A stretch of DNA of 64,000 bases from Combretum micranthum (GCA_024138025.1 JAMXBD010004289.1:1-64000), one strand, 5' to 3'; counted from the first letter of the stretch, positions 11,740 through 23,684 are shown. Notes: a model not told the origin generated them from the sequence alone. Program-made: numbers and translations.

Positions 11740-14066
11740 TGTCACGCCCCGAGGGTACCTTAGTAGAAGTAGACAAGTCACACCTGAATACTATCACTAG
11801 ATTACCTTCGGAGAGTGACATGTTTTCCAAAATAACAGGATCTTTTAGTTTTTTTGATAAGAAATGATAAATACATGTAAGAAATAAATTAGTAAATAAC
11901 TACTATCTTAATCATAAAATATCATAGATTATTACAAACCATGTAGTCTTCTTGTAATTCTCAACATACATAACTGATAAGATAACACTAGCTAATCCAT
12001 TCTAGGAAAATATAAACCATTAATCCCAAGTAGAACCATAGGCTTCTAGCTCTTAAGCCCTTACCGGAGCCATGTTTCTGAAAGTAATTAACTAAGGTCG
12101 AAGCGTAAACCTGAAAAGACTGTTAGAGTATGAGTGAAACCATGACTCAGTAAATAACCAGACATATTACACATCAAACAAGTTATTAACAAATTGTATG
12201 TAATGAAATCACTCAATGGATGATCTAGAATCCAAATAGGAAAAAGATTTATGCCCTCTTTTTAGGGTTGAAGAACATTTACTTTATGACCCACCTGCCT
12301 AGGAGAGACTAAGTTTATAGAAAAATCAACGATTTCTCGTATTAGGTTATCACTTTAAGTTTAATAACAGTTTTAACTGACCATTTCCTATATCCATCCT
12401 TTGAAATTCCCTAAGTATTAATCATTTCAAAGTGATACTACGAGCGGCGTTCTTCATTGCCACTTAGTTCCTGTAGAACCAACGGAGCAAAGAAAACCTT
12501 AGAAGAACTAACACTTTAGAAAAACCAAACATTAACAAAGAACCGAAATATTAATACTTAGCAAGCTATCACCCGTTTGCATATGCAATAATGCAGTACG
12601 TGCAATGTATGATCAGGTTATTTTAATAAGTCAATAGTTCTTATTCAATTTCATGGTGATCATACATTACACACAATCATCATCATGCTACTTCACATCA
12701 TCATACCGTTGTATTATCACTTTTGTAATGGTAGATTAGCATTCAAAAACCATATCACAAAACATTTCCATTAAAGTATTCATATTATTATTATTATCCT
12801 TGCATTACATATTCAGCTAATTACAAGCACAAACAGTATAATATGACTGAATTACTCACCTGTTCATAGTGACTTAATCGTAGTAATCTGCCAGAAGGTC
12901 TTCTATGATATCAAAGTCACCTATTGAGATGAATAAAATATTCATCAATATAATGTAGATTATACAACTAAACTTCTATATGTGTCTAGTGTCCTAAATT
13001 TATATTTAGCTCGTTTCTATTACTTATTTTAGTTCTTTAAGGGTCTTATAAAAACAATTATCAATTAATCTTTATTTTCATGTAGCTTGCCTTAGTTTTA
13101 CTTGATATTTATATACATATATGGTATTCCAAAAAATTATATTTATTAAGTTTTTGTAGTTATCAATACTAATTTATGTTATTCTATACCTGACTCATTA
13201 TAGTAAACCATATTCATTTATTATTGCTTAGTGTCGTCGTGTTTCTCTTAATCTGTGTTACATAATTATTTTGTCATTTTTAGAAGTCACATTATTCGTA
13301 AATTCATCTTATTTCAATTCCATTCTTACCTATTTATCTATATAGAACAAATATTGATAATTATAGTTGTTATTAACACTTAATATTTCCATATAATTCT
13401 AGGGATTTCAGAAGCTATCAAGTATTTAAATACTATTATTCTAAATATTTGTATTTATTTTTCTACTTAGTAAATTCTTTTTTGACACATATATATACAA
13501 TATTTTTATTAGTATTTATTATATATATGTTTTTTTTTTGTTTATGTAATAACTTCTTGTAGAAAAACATAGGTGTACGCCGACTCTAATGCTGCCGGCA
13601 TTAAAACCCAGATGTCGACGTTCTTAGTTTTTACATTTTATTTCATATCATTTTTGCGCTGGCTTGTAAGCTGCTAGCTTTCCCATGTACACCGGACCAT
13701 ACGCTGCAGGCGTATAAACTCAGATAGTCGGCGTTCATTTATGTTATGTGAAAATAAGTTTTACGTAGCTTCTGTTCCAGTGTAAGCCATCTCTACACCA
13801 CCGGCCTACCCTCGTAAGTCGCCGGCGTTCCACGTTTACACTGCGACGTAGAGACAATGTTGAAACTGTTCATCATCTTCTCCGATTTTCTTAAATTCGA
13901 AACTTACTTTCCTTTAATATAAACATATCAAACTTGTATTTAAAGCTTCTCCTAAATGTTTCTATGGTATATGTATATATATACATCAACTCATAACGCA
14001 TCTACATGTATCTGATCTTAAATTTTCGAATTTAGAAAAGTACAACTAAGGTTTTCGAATTTTACA
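11740..14066 (-). repeat. Element A 5' LTR, partial (U5 side)
   Basis: Starts TGTCACGCCCCGAGGGTACC (11740), the U5 terminus in minus orientation, beside the PBS. The tract ATTACTCACCTGTTCATAGTGA (near 12850) matches the position of ACTCACTCG in B and F. A GC-rich section with CCGGC words lies at 13565-13860. The expected outer end (GGGGTTTACA) was not found before the sequence becomes the plus-oriented LTR C. The right boundary is set at the end of the 25-bp repeat shared with 3908-3932 and is uncertain. Part of 13000-14066 could instead belong to the U3 of C. Confidence 0.55.
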
Positions 14067-14067
14067 C

Positions 14068-14101
14068 ACACTATAACCTATAACCTATAACCTATAACCT
14101 T
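14068..14101. repeat. Short heptamer repeat (CCTATAA)n
   Basis: About four copies of a 7-bp unit, ataacctataacctataacc. It lies at the junction between A's LTR and LTR C. Confidence 0.8.
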
Positions 14102-14286
14102 TACTTTTTACTTTTCCCATAACTTTATTTCACATCTACCTTACTTATCACTACATTAAATCAACAAAAATACAAAACAAAACACTCTCTCTCCCTCTCT
14201 CCTTACATGGCCAGCGCACCCTTTCCCCCTCAATTTGTTTTGTTTTTCTTTTATTTTAATCACACAAAAATCACTCCAGATTTTCC

Positions 14287-14294
14287 TATAAATA
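14287..14294 (+). promoter_or_regulatory. TATA box of LTR C
   Basis: CCTATAAATACCCCCC followed by a CT-rich leader is a typical plant LTR promoter. F has the equivalent CTATAAATTCCCCC on the minus strand at 60858-60866. Confidence 0.8.
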
Positions 14295-14724
14295 CCCCCC
14301 TCCTCTTTCACTTCTTTTACACAATTACTACTCAAAAATTCTCTACAAAAACTCTCTCAAATTCTTCACTCAAAACTCTCTCCAAATATCCTCCCAAAAC
14401 TTTCCCAAAAAAATTACAAAACCATTTTCTACCTACAACAAAACCCATAATCACATAACACTATGAAAACCTTCTTTAGGTAAACTTTCTTATTATTTTT
14501 CTTCCCTCATGTCATGTAACTTTACATGACCATGGTGTTTTCAAAGACTAATGTTTGGAAGCTACACTATGTTCATGTATTATTCTTGTTCATGAAAATT
14601 CATTATGTTTATTTTTTTTTTATTATTCTTGTTATTGTTATTATATCTAAGTATTATTATGTATCTATATATATACATATTCTTTAGAGCATATAAGCTC
14701 ACTTGTAATTTATTTATTTTCATG

Positions 14725-14729
14725 CAATG
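14725..14729. repeat. Target site duplication of element B (left)
   Basis: CAATG immediately left of B's TGTCACG terminus; the same five bases follow B's other end at 28363-28367. Confidence 0.95.
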
Positions 14730-17700
14730 TGTCACGCCCCGTAGGGTATCCTAAACGTAACAGCCCGCCACATACTAAGTAAGACTCTCGAGTTCCCTAT
14801 CCGGGGCCTTCGGAAGTCTTAAGTAGATGTAAAGCGTTCCTTTACGACAATAGAATACTTCAACAAATGGGGTTAGACAGTTTAACAAGGCATTCATTAA
14901 CCATAGATAATAAATCAAAACGCATAAATTTTAAAGTTTACAAAATCTAAGGGGCATTCCCCCGCAAAAGAATAATAGTCTATTACAGTCATCCAGAGTC
15001 CTTAGTTTCCAATGGAAGTCTACACGAAAAGGAATGAATTAAACTTCTACGGGAAACTTCTATCTCCGGTACCTGTGCTGTGGCCTGCCTTGGCCTAAGC
15101 CATATAAAGTCGTGCTGCAAAAGATAGAAACTATAGGGGCGTAAGCTGACTAGCTTAGTGAGCAATACTTCCATGTCGCAATTTAACATAATCCAGTCAA
15201 ACAAGTAATTATTCAGGCAAGTGTATGCATCAAACAAATGTGATCATCAAACATATGATCATCCGAAATCATATGTGGATGGACTTGCGCCCTCCATCCC
15301 GGGTTAGCAGATTAACGAATCCTGCTACGACGCCGTTTAAGCTCACGGTCAACTAATAATATAATTCGTTTTATGGATCACGATTAACCAACAAGTCGTT
15401 TTATGGATCACGATTAACCACAAGTCGTTTTATGGATCACGATTAACCAACAATGCAAATGCTCCAACCCCATCGTGACATGAATGAATTCAATTTATAG
15501 TCGGAGTCGAATAGTCATTAATTCAATTCTCTTTAAGTGACCAACAAGTATTCGCAGACATTTATCATAAGATTCTAGTAAAGCAGTCAATATCTTAACA
15601 CCCGGTTCCGATATACCTTAAGCTCCGTTTCACATATCAACAATCAACAACATAAATAATTCCCATATACCCCAACATGCTTATTCAATTTCTTTTATCT
15701 TTGCCTACATCACTAGTGCCACTACATTACATTCACATGCATTAATTGAGAATGGAAGTAAACTCACTCGGCCATTGGACGCCAACTTCTTAATAATAAT
15801 AGTCGGGAGGTAGAGTGTCGTCCTGCTCGGGATCACCTACCAATCAATAATAATCCTAATGAGATTCTCATCATGTAACTAAATCAAACTATACATCTAG
15901 GCTAGTTGAATTCGGATTTCTCGCTATTTTCGGAAGTTCCGGCTTAAAACGGCCATAACTTGGTCATTTTAACTCGGAATTTCGCAAATTTTATATCGAT
16001 CTCTATCTACTTCGAAAGATATCTATTTCAAGTATTAAATCCAAGTTTTGAAATATAGGGTCACGAACAGTGGGATCAGTTCTGTTCCGCAATTGATCCA
16101 ATTTTGAAAATGTGCTTTGCTTTTGATAAGAAATGTTCCTAGTTGGTGATTCATGCATGAATGATTTAGGAATGAATTACTAATGTGTATGCCATGTAAT
16201 GAACTCAATATGTGCATGGTCATGATTTTTGTAGTAATAAACTCTTAGGAACTCCTAAGTGTTGGGGAAAGTCTCATAAAGACTAATTCTAAGAAGCTAT
16301 TTTCCCACATTATACTCCTTAGGGTTTCTTTGGTTTTTAATCTTGTAATCTACTTATTATTTAACTAAAAATAGGTTCTCAAAGTCTATAATAGTCATGG
16401 CCTCCATTCATGCATAGAAATTCACATTTTTCATTTGGTAAACATGTTTTTAAATAAGCTATTTGTGAAAATCCGAATTTTCCAAATTTCCTTTTCTTAC
16501 ATTTTTCTTAAGGAAATCTTGTCTAATGCATTAAAAATTGGAGCTTCAATGTATACATTATCTAAGGACTTCATTTAGCTTATAAAACATCCATTTTAGA
16601 CTTAAATACTAAGTGTTTATTTAGGCATTACACAAAGTTACGAATTTGACTACACATTTAAAGTCAACATTTTTCATTCTAACTTCACCTCTTGTTTTTC
16701 TTGTTTTATTATGCCTAAACTCATCTAAACTCATGAAAATAATTCCTTCAACATGTCTATTACACATACCCTCCATTTTTCTTATGAAATATAAGTTTAA
16801 AGTTGATTTTGGGGGTCTTTAAGGTAGGGTTTCCATTTCATCCGAATTTTCAACTTTTCATATCTAGCAAAGCCCTTCCTTTTTCAATGTTCTTGCCTTC
16901 TATATGTGAAGATATACTATCTAACATCTCTATACATGAACAAGACTTCATTCTTATGATCATCCAAGCATGTAAAGCAAAATGAACCTATGATCATGCA
17001 TGTACATAAGTGTGAATGTCTAAACCTTAGATCTACTACATATGATATATAAAACATGGATCTCATGGCATGAACAACAAATATAAGTACAAGATCACTA
17101 CTTATATGCATGAACAAGATGAAATCTTAACAAAACACATCTAAACACTAGATTTATGTCTTGTGATGGCTTGACATTCTTGTTCATGCATTTCCATGTC
17201 CCTAGCATGAGCATCATGGGGTTTTAATGAGGAAATACACAAGATATGGTCTTGCCATTACAAGAACTAGGAAAAACAAGGCTTGAATCAACATACCAAA
17301 GGAGGATCTAAGGTAGAAATGGAGGAGTCTTGAGTTGAAAGTGCAAGAGGGAGAGGGAAGGGGGGGTGCTCGGCACTAAGGAGAGGAAAAGAAGAGAGGT
17401 TTTCTCTTTTTCAATTTGAAATGAGAAGAAATGAAGAGAGAGAGAGAAAAATTTAGTATATATATCAGTGTATTAGGGTTTAGTTATACAAAATGGAGTA
17501 AAATAATTAATTGAAGAGGAAAATAGAGGGAGGGGACGCGCCGCCATCATGCATGGTGTGTGTGTGTGTTTAAAATTTGATTTTTTGTAATTTAGTAAAT
17601 GAATTTGTAATAATGTAATAATTATTTAAGAGACAAATTTTCTTGGAAAAGAAAATTGAAATGAGTAGTTGTAAGGATGTAAGAATAGGGTATGGGTAGT

Positions 17701-18143
17701 GTGTAGTGTAGGTTGTACTTGTGAATAGTAGACAAGACATCTACTTTACCGGTTGTTCCGAAAACACGGGAAAAGCTATAACTGTAATTTTTATAGCTCG
17801 GAAAATTATGAAATTGATATTTTTGGAATCCTTATAAAATTACGGTTCTAATGAATATTCCGGAACATTTTTCTGAATCCGTGGCCCGGGGCACGCTTTT
17901 CCGTAATTGGGCTCGGGAAGGCCCGGAATTGAAAAATTCCCGAATTTAAAACTTTCAAAGGTTTGAAATGTACTTTGGAACAACAATTCAAATTCATTTA
18001 CTCCATATTTTATTTACTATGAAACCGAAGGAAAGCCGGATTTAGGGTTCCTAGGCTCATTCACTAAACTCAATCTGATCGGATTAGGGTTTCGTTTCCA
18101 ACTCCTGGGGTTTTCTAGCTACTGAGAATTTCCGGGGTTTACA
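14730..18143 (-). repeat. Element B 3' LTR
   Basis: Begins TGTCACGCCCCG and ends CCGGGGTTTACA on the plus strand; reversed this is TGTAAACCCC ... GGGGCGTGACA. TATA box (minus) at 17456-17465. A donor-like TTTG/GTATGT lies at 17297/17296. The U5 block TAAGCTgaCTAGCTTAGTGAG is near 15135. The stretch near 15350-15450 holds a short tandem repeat of about 36 bp (CGTTTTATGGATCACGATTAACCA, three copies), also present in E and in B's other LTR. Confidence 0.95.
15364..15450. repeat. Short tandem repeat in U5 of B 3' LTR
   Basis: Three units of a ~36-bp repeat with the core TTTATGGATCACGATTAACC. Equivalent arrays are at about 25594-25675 in B's other LTR and, in reverse orientation, at about 34910-35000 in E. 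The array therefore pre-dates the split of B and E. Confidence 0.85.
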
Positions 18144-18162
18144 ACCTCCCCACCTTAAATAA
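18144..18162 (-). other. Element B polypurine tract
   Basis: Plus strand acctccccacctt directly after the inner LTR end; on the coding strand AAGGTGGGGAGGT. Primer for plus-strand synthesis. Confidence 0.9.
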
Positions 18163-18172
18163 AGTTTTGTCC

Positions 18173-19665
18173 TCAAAACGGAACTGACGTACCTTGTCCT
18201 TCAAATATCTCGGGGTACTTTCTCCGGATTTCATCTTCCGCTTCCCAGGTTGCTTCTTCAAAGGCATGATTCCTCCATAATACTTTCACGTAGTGAATGT
18301 CTTTGTTTCGTAGCCTTTGAGTTTTCTTATCCAATATCTTTACTGGGTGTTCTTCATATGTCAGGTTTTCCTTCAACTGGATTGGTTCCAATTCCAGAAT
18401 CCTCTCTGGGTCGGCAACATATCTCCTCAAAACTGACACATGGAACACATTGTGAATCCCGGACAAATTAGGTGGTAGGGCTAGCCGATACGCCAGGTCT
18501 CCGACTCTTTCTAAGATCTCAAAAGGTCCAATGTATCTCGGGCTTAACTTCCCTTGGTACGCATCCTCTTGATACTTTTAATCGGGTTTATCTTCAGGTA
18601 CACATGATCACCCACTTTAAATTCAAGCTCCGTCTTTTCAAGTCTGCCCAGCTCTTTTGTCGATCCTGGGCTTCCTTCATTTTCCGCTGAATCAACCTCA
18701 CCTTATCCGCGGCTTCCTGTACCAATTCCGGCCCAATTGCTACCTTTTCCACCTCATCCCAAAACAAAGGGGACCTACAACGCCGTCCATACAAAGCTTC
18801 ATACGGGGCATCTGGATAGTGGAGTGATAGCTGTTATTATAGGCAAACTCGATAGGTGTACATGACTATCCCAATTCCCTTTGAATTCCAGGGCACACGC
18901 CCTTAACATGTCTTCAGGTTTGGATCGTCCGCTCAGACTGTCCGTCGGTCTGAGGATGGTAAGCCGTACTGAAATGCAATTTAGTACCCAAGCTCTTCTG
19001 CAAGCTCGTCCAAAACTTGGACACAAATCTCGGGTCTCTATCAGAGATGATCCCTGCAGGTATGCCATGTAATCTCACGATCTCTCTGATATAAATCTTG
19101 GCTAACCTTTCCATTGAATAGGTCATATTTATGGGTAGGAAATGCGCCGACTTAGTTAACCGATCCACTATTACCCATATTGCATCACAACCCGATGGAG
19201 TCTTGGGAAAGCCACAAACAAAATCCATGGATATTTGATCCCACTTCCATTCAGGAATGGTAAGGGCTTTAGCAATCCGCCCGGTCTCTGGTGCTCTACC
19301 TTCACCTGTTGGCATACTGCGCACTTCATTACATAATCTGCCACATCTCGCTTCATCCCATTCCACCAATAGCAACTTTTCAAATCTGGTACATTTTGGT
19401 GCCTCCCGGATGCATGGTATACCCGGAGTTATGTGCCTCACTCATTATTTCCTTCTTCAACTCCTCATCCTCTGGTACGCACAGCCTTCCGTTCATCCGG
19501 ATCACGTCTTCCTCATCCACGGCAAAGTCAAGGTACTTTCCCGCTTGGGTTTCCCTTTTTATCTTTTGTATCACTTCGTCATACCTTTGTGCTTCTTTGA
19601 TTCTTTCCACGAGGGTTGGTTCCAGCACCAAGTTAGATATCTCAGCTCAGCACTTTGATCTATGA
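18173..19665 (-). pseudogene. Element B integrase with chromodomain
   Basis: Inserts element cDNA into the genome. The H2C2 finger is visible ([13 protein letters not shown] near 19430; CAVCQQVK near 19310). The core has all three catalytic residues: SMDFVCGFP (about 19220), IISDRDPRF (about 19050) and [13 protein letters not shown] (about 18930). The C-terminal part and chromodomain are at 18173-18466 (VSVLRRYVADPERILELEP, then DIHYVKVLWRNHAFEEATWE, EIRRKYPEIF). Frameshifts near 18910, 18800, 18590 and 18470 split it into four frames. The chromodomain places B in the chromovirus branch; together with long LTRs and the tRNA-Met PBS this fits Tekay/Del. Confidence 0.92.
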
Positions 19666-21010
19666 ACTCGATCCTTAATTTCTCAAATTCCTTAATCAAC
19701 TCCTTCTGGCTTGTAATCAAAGCGGCTACCTCCCCGTGATTCTTCCGACTTAGGGCGTCCGCGACTGCATTTACTCTCCCTGGACAGTAATTTATCCCCA
19801 GGTCATAATCTTTTATTAATTCCAGCCACCTCCTTTGCCGCATGTTCAACTCCTTCTGTGTGAACAGGTATTTAAGGCTTTTATGATCTGTGTATATCTC
19901 ACACCGTTGTCCATACAGATAATGTCGCCATAACTTCAAGGCAAAGACAACTGCAGCTAGTCCAAATCATGCGTAGGGTAATTCTGCTCATGCGGTCTCA
20001 ATTGCCGAGAAGCATACGCAATGACCTTCCGTTCTTGCATCAAGACGCATCCAAGACCATTTCTCGAAGCATCACTATGTACCGTGTAAGACTTTTCCGG
20101 ATCTGGTAAAACCAAAATCGGTGCCGAGACCAGTCGTCGCTTTAGTTCCTGAAAACTTTGTTCTCTCTTGTCTGTCCAAATGAATTTTTCGTTCTTTTGA
20201 GTCAATTGAGTCAGCGGCTTAGCTATCTTTGAAAAATCCTTCACAAATTTGCGATAGTAGCCAGCCAATCCCAAGAAACTCCTCACTTCAGTAACTGTTT
20301 GTGGTGGCTTCCAATCCACTATCGCCTTGATCTTTTCGGGATCAACTGATATCCCATCACCCGTTACCACATGTCCGAGGAAGGATATCCTGTCTAACCA
20401 AAAGTCACACTTGGACAGCTTGGCGTACAGCTTGTTATCTCGTAAGGTTTGCAATGCCAAACGGAGATGCTCCTCATGTTGCTCTTTGGTCTTTGAATAT
20501 ATGAGGATGTCGTCTATAAAGACTATCACACATTTATCCAAAAGCGGCTTATAGACTCTATTCATTAAGTCCATAAATGCAGCCGGTGCATTAGTCAGTC
20601 CAAATGACATTACCAGAAACTCGTAGTGCCCATAACGAGTACGAAAAGCTGTCTTAGGCACATCCTCAGGCTTAATCCTTAGCTGATGATACCCCGAACG
20701 TAAGTCAATACGTGAGAACACACAAGCTCCTTGCAGCTGGTCAAACAAATCATCGATTCTTGGTAAGGGATATCGATTTTTGACAGTCACCTTATTCAAT
20801 TCCCGGTAGTCGATACACAACCTCATCGATCCGTCCTTCTTCTTCACAAACAAGACGGGTGCGCCCCATGGCGACACACTTGGTCTTATAAATTTCTGGT
20901 CCAGAAGTTCTTGTAACTGCGTCTTTAGCTCCTTCAACTCAGCCGGTGCCATCCGGTATGGCGCTTTAGATATTGGTTCGGTATTTGGAGCCAACACAAT
21001 CTCAAAGTCA
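19571..21010 (-). pseudogene. Element B reverse transcriptase and RNase H
   Basis: A 346-codon open stretch (19957-20997) carries a complete [58 protein letters not shown] and the catalytic [10 protein letters not shown] (about 20515), then the thumb ([20 protein letters not shown]) and RNase H start ([15 protein letters not shown]). A single missing base after ...PTHDL (about 19955; E and A have the base) shifts the frame. RNase H continues in another frame at 19571-19939 ([20 protein letters not shown]). Apart from that base the protein looks functional. Confidence 0.93.
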
Positions 21011-21602
21011 TCTCTCTTCTTGGCGGTAATCCCGGCAAAATTTCTGGGAACACATCCAAGTATTCATTCACCACTGGAATATTCTTTTCCTCACGGTTTC
21101 CCCTTCATCCAAGACATCCTCAATCGGTATCATCTCCTCATCCTCCATCATCAACTCGAACGAGCTTAGATCAACCTTCTTGGGACTAAGGCCTCTCCCA
21201 TAAATTCTACTTTTTCTCCCGATTGATCATAAAAACATACAGTCCTCTTTGGCAATCCACTATTGCCTTTACTCTACTTAGCCAATTCATCCCGAGGATA
21301 ACTTCGTATTTATTCATTTCCAACACAATTAATCACTTTTGGAGTGGACATGGATTCCAATGGACAGTCTTTTATCAGATCTCGGGTCGACACAACACTC
21401 CCCGTGGGGTCTTAATCCTCAAGCTAACCGTGGTTGTGGCTATGGGCAATCCGAGTCGGTTGGCCAAACTATAGGTGATGAACGAGTGGGTCGCTCCCGT
21501 GTCAAACAAAGCATAGGCTTCCACGCTATTTACTTGTATGTGTCCTGAGGTCAACAAACACCCATCACATATGAACCTTAAAATATTCTTAAGGCTATCC
21601 AC
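21011..21602 (-). pseudogene. Element B protease and linker
   Basis: The protease active site is seen as ALFDTGATHSFITYSLANR at about 21460-21530, in a 75-codon open stretch (21375-21602). The second half (counterpart of YDIILGMTWL in A, YEVILGMN in E) lies in a shifted frame at about 21270-21310. The linker contains an acidic stretch and PGLPP just before RT, with a frameshift near 21025. Protease would release Gag, RT and IN from the polyprotein. Confidence 0.85.
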
Positions 21603-21710
21603 ATAGGGTCTCTACTTCCAGCTTTCCATAATATATACAATTTCATTTAAACAATAAATCAATTTAAACAACTTAATTTCAACTTAGGAGGGGTTTCTGT
21701 TACTAACCTG

Positions 21711-23090
21711 TCACCAGGCCACCATCATTCTCGCTTGATCCAAAGCTGCCAACTCTACGTCCTCATCTTCGTCTTCTTCCACCATCCATTGGCCTTCCAA
21801 ATTGTACAGCCTCATCCCGTGCATCGCGGAAGCTGCTCGACTTCCGCTCTTGTTACCAGACCTCAAGGGGTTGGTATTACTCGAGGCTCCGAAGGGTCGG
21901 GTGGCCACGCTCTTTCGTTGTGAACATTCGGAAGCTAAGTGCCCTTTTTCCTTGCAAATGAAGCAAGTTACTGCCAGTTTCTTCGGGCACGTAAAAACCA
22001 TGTGGCCAGCATCGCCACAAAAATAACACTTGTTCCTCAACTGCGGGCATTGCCTAGGTGCATGTGTCCCCTTACATTTCCAACATGTGACATTGGTCTT
22101 GAACTGGGTCGGCTTGCTGCTAGACTCCTCTTTAAACCCTTGGTACGGCCTGTACCGTTTACCTTTGAACCCTGAGCTCGAGGCATCAAACGGCCTCTTC
22201 CCGAATACTCTCTTTTCGGGCTCCTGATACTTCCTTTTCCTAGCCCCTTCAATGACCGAGCCTTTTCTACCATCTCGGGATAGGTTCTTACTCCGAACTC
22301 TTCTAGCTTGATCCGCAGTTCCTCGTCCAAGCCTCCCAGAAATACCTGCTTCTTTAATTCCTCACTATCCCTGAAAGATTCAGGGGCATACTGCAGCAGG
22401 AACAAACTCAGTTTCATATTGCTCTACCGTTCTCCCTTTCTGCTTTACATGAAGGAAATCCGCACTATACTTCACCCTCAAGCTAGAGGGAAAATAATTA
22501 TTCAAGAATTCCCGGCGAAAGGTTTCCCAGGTGGCCGGGGAGTCAAATTCCTTCTCTTGGAGTCCCACCAGACTCGAGCATTGTATCTTAACATATACGT
22601 CCCATACTCTAGCTGCAAGTAAGGTGGAATCTCGTATGCAGCAAAAGAACGTTCCACTTGAGCCAACCAATCCTCAGCTTCATCCGGCTTGCCGAATGCC
22701 CCATCAAAGTACCGGTTGCTCTTAATGAAGTCCGGTAAAGAGCTTCGGTGGGGTCTCCTGTATGGCGGGGGTGGCGGCAACCGCACATTATAGGAATGCT
22801 CCTCTTGTGGAGCAGGTGCCTCCGCAGTCATTTCCCGATGATCTGCGGGCGGCGGATGTGGTGCTGAATCCCGAGCTGACTTGGGTGTGGGTTCTGTACT
22901 GGATTTTGATTCTGATGAAGGTGTTAGAGATTGGCCAATTGCCCAATCGCATTTAGTACATCGCCCTGTTGGTTTTGGGGTGCTACTCCTTGGGGGTCAG
23001 GTTGTTGTATAGCCGGTTGATCGGCTTCATTAGGATTAGACCCTTGTCCTTGGTTCCGAGTTCGTCGGTTACGTCTGTTTACACAATGTT
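21711..23090 (-). pseudogene. Element B gag
   Basis: Capsid/nucleocapsid precursor in overlapping frames. It begins with a basic stretch (RRNRRTRNQGQ near 23070) and a Gln-rich part; an ATG at 22831 starts MTAEAPAPQEEHSYN, with the proline run LPPPPPYRR. The gag core has DWLAQVERSF, RREFLNNYFPSSLRVK and RTVEQYETEF. Two zinc knuckles follow: CYFCGDAGHMVFTC (about 22030) and CFICKEKGHLASEC (about 21950), both CX2CX4HX4C; an upstream CWKC remnant corresponds to A's first finger. It ends in an acidic segment (EEDEDEDVELA). Frameshifts near 22500, 22400 and 22040 divide it. The true start may be the basic segment upstream of 22831. Confidence 0.88.
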
Positions 23091-23684
23091 TAATGGATTT
23101 TTAGTACAGGGTTTTTAGGTTTCAAAGGAATAAGATTAATAACAAGCTCAGAAGTTGCGAGAATCTGGAATTTAAACTTAGAAGGAAAAAGGAATACATA
23201 ATCCATAAAGTCATAAGATGAGTCAAATATCAATCCATAAAAGAAAATAAGGAATAATTAAAAGAACCACAAGGGAAATAGAAGAATCCACACATAGTAA
23301 CTAATTGATATTTCACAACAATAATGCGAATGAGTGAATGCTTATGCAATCTATATGCAGTTAATGTTCTCTTATGTATCATGACTAGAATGCGTACTTT
23401 TCACAATCCATTTCTTTAAAACAAAAGTGATCCTTTTCATTTCTTTAGCGAGCCATACAAATATTACATCAACTTTTAGTTCCCAAAATTTGGCTAGCTA
23501 AGCTCCCTTCCTATTCTAATCAATTTCCCTATTCCCGAAAACATGACAAAATACAGGGAAAAAGAACAAATAAAACTAACTATCCTGAAATCCTAAGGCA
23601 ATTGGCATCCCGCATTGCCTACTACAAAAATAAGAAAATCAGGACTTCCGCTTGGACTTTATGGGTTAGCTAACATCCCGGTCT
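23091..23684. other. Spacer between gag and ORF0 in element B
   Basis: Non-coding, about 590 bp, homologous to 36910-37455 in E (for example GGCATCCCGCATTGCCTACT near 23603 and its complement near 36975). Conservation of this spacer in two elements suggests it is a real part of the element. Confidence 0.7.

Larger units (their letters stand above)
3908..14066 (-). mobile_element. Tekay-type Ty3/gypsy element A (decayed)
   Basis: Minus-strand chromovirus. Reading from right to left it has a partial 5' LTR (11740-14066), tRNA-Met-like PBS, ORF0, gag, protease, RT, RNase H, integrase with chromodomain, PPT, and a partial 3' LTR (3908-5363). Every coding domain has stops or frameshifts. The LTRs are odd: the left copy keeps only the U3/R side and the right copy only the U5/R side, and both break at an identical 25-bp sequence (3908-3932 and 14042-14066). 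It is the most divergent of the three Tekay elements here, so probably the oldest. Outer boundaries are inferred from where LTR-like sequence stops, not from a target duplication. Confidence 0.8.
14067..14729 (+). mobile_element. Tekay-like LTR C, left part (U3, TATA, R)
   Basis: Plus-oriented LTR interrupted by element B; it continues at 28368. Evidence for U3/R: the block ATGGCCAGCGCACCC at 14207, found about 75-95 nt upstream of TATA in B, C and E; TATA box TATAAATA at 14287; a CT-rich leader; and a splice-donor-like TTTAG/GTAAAC at 14479/14480. The section matches the reverse complement of solo LTR F. The 5' terminus (TGTAAAC) is missing, so C is truncated or its start is hidden in the junction with element A. 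Confidence 0.7.

Noticed and set aside
14068..14101. Interstitial telomere repeat
   Set aside because: The unit is CCTATAA, not the plant telomere CCCTAAA, with only about four copies.
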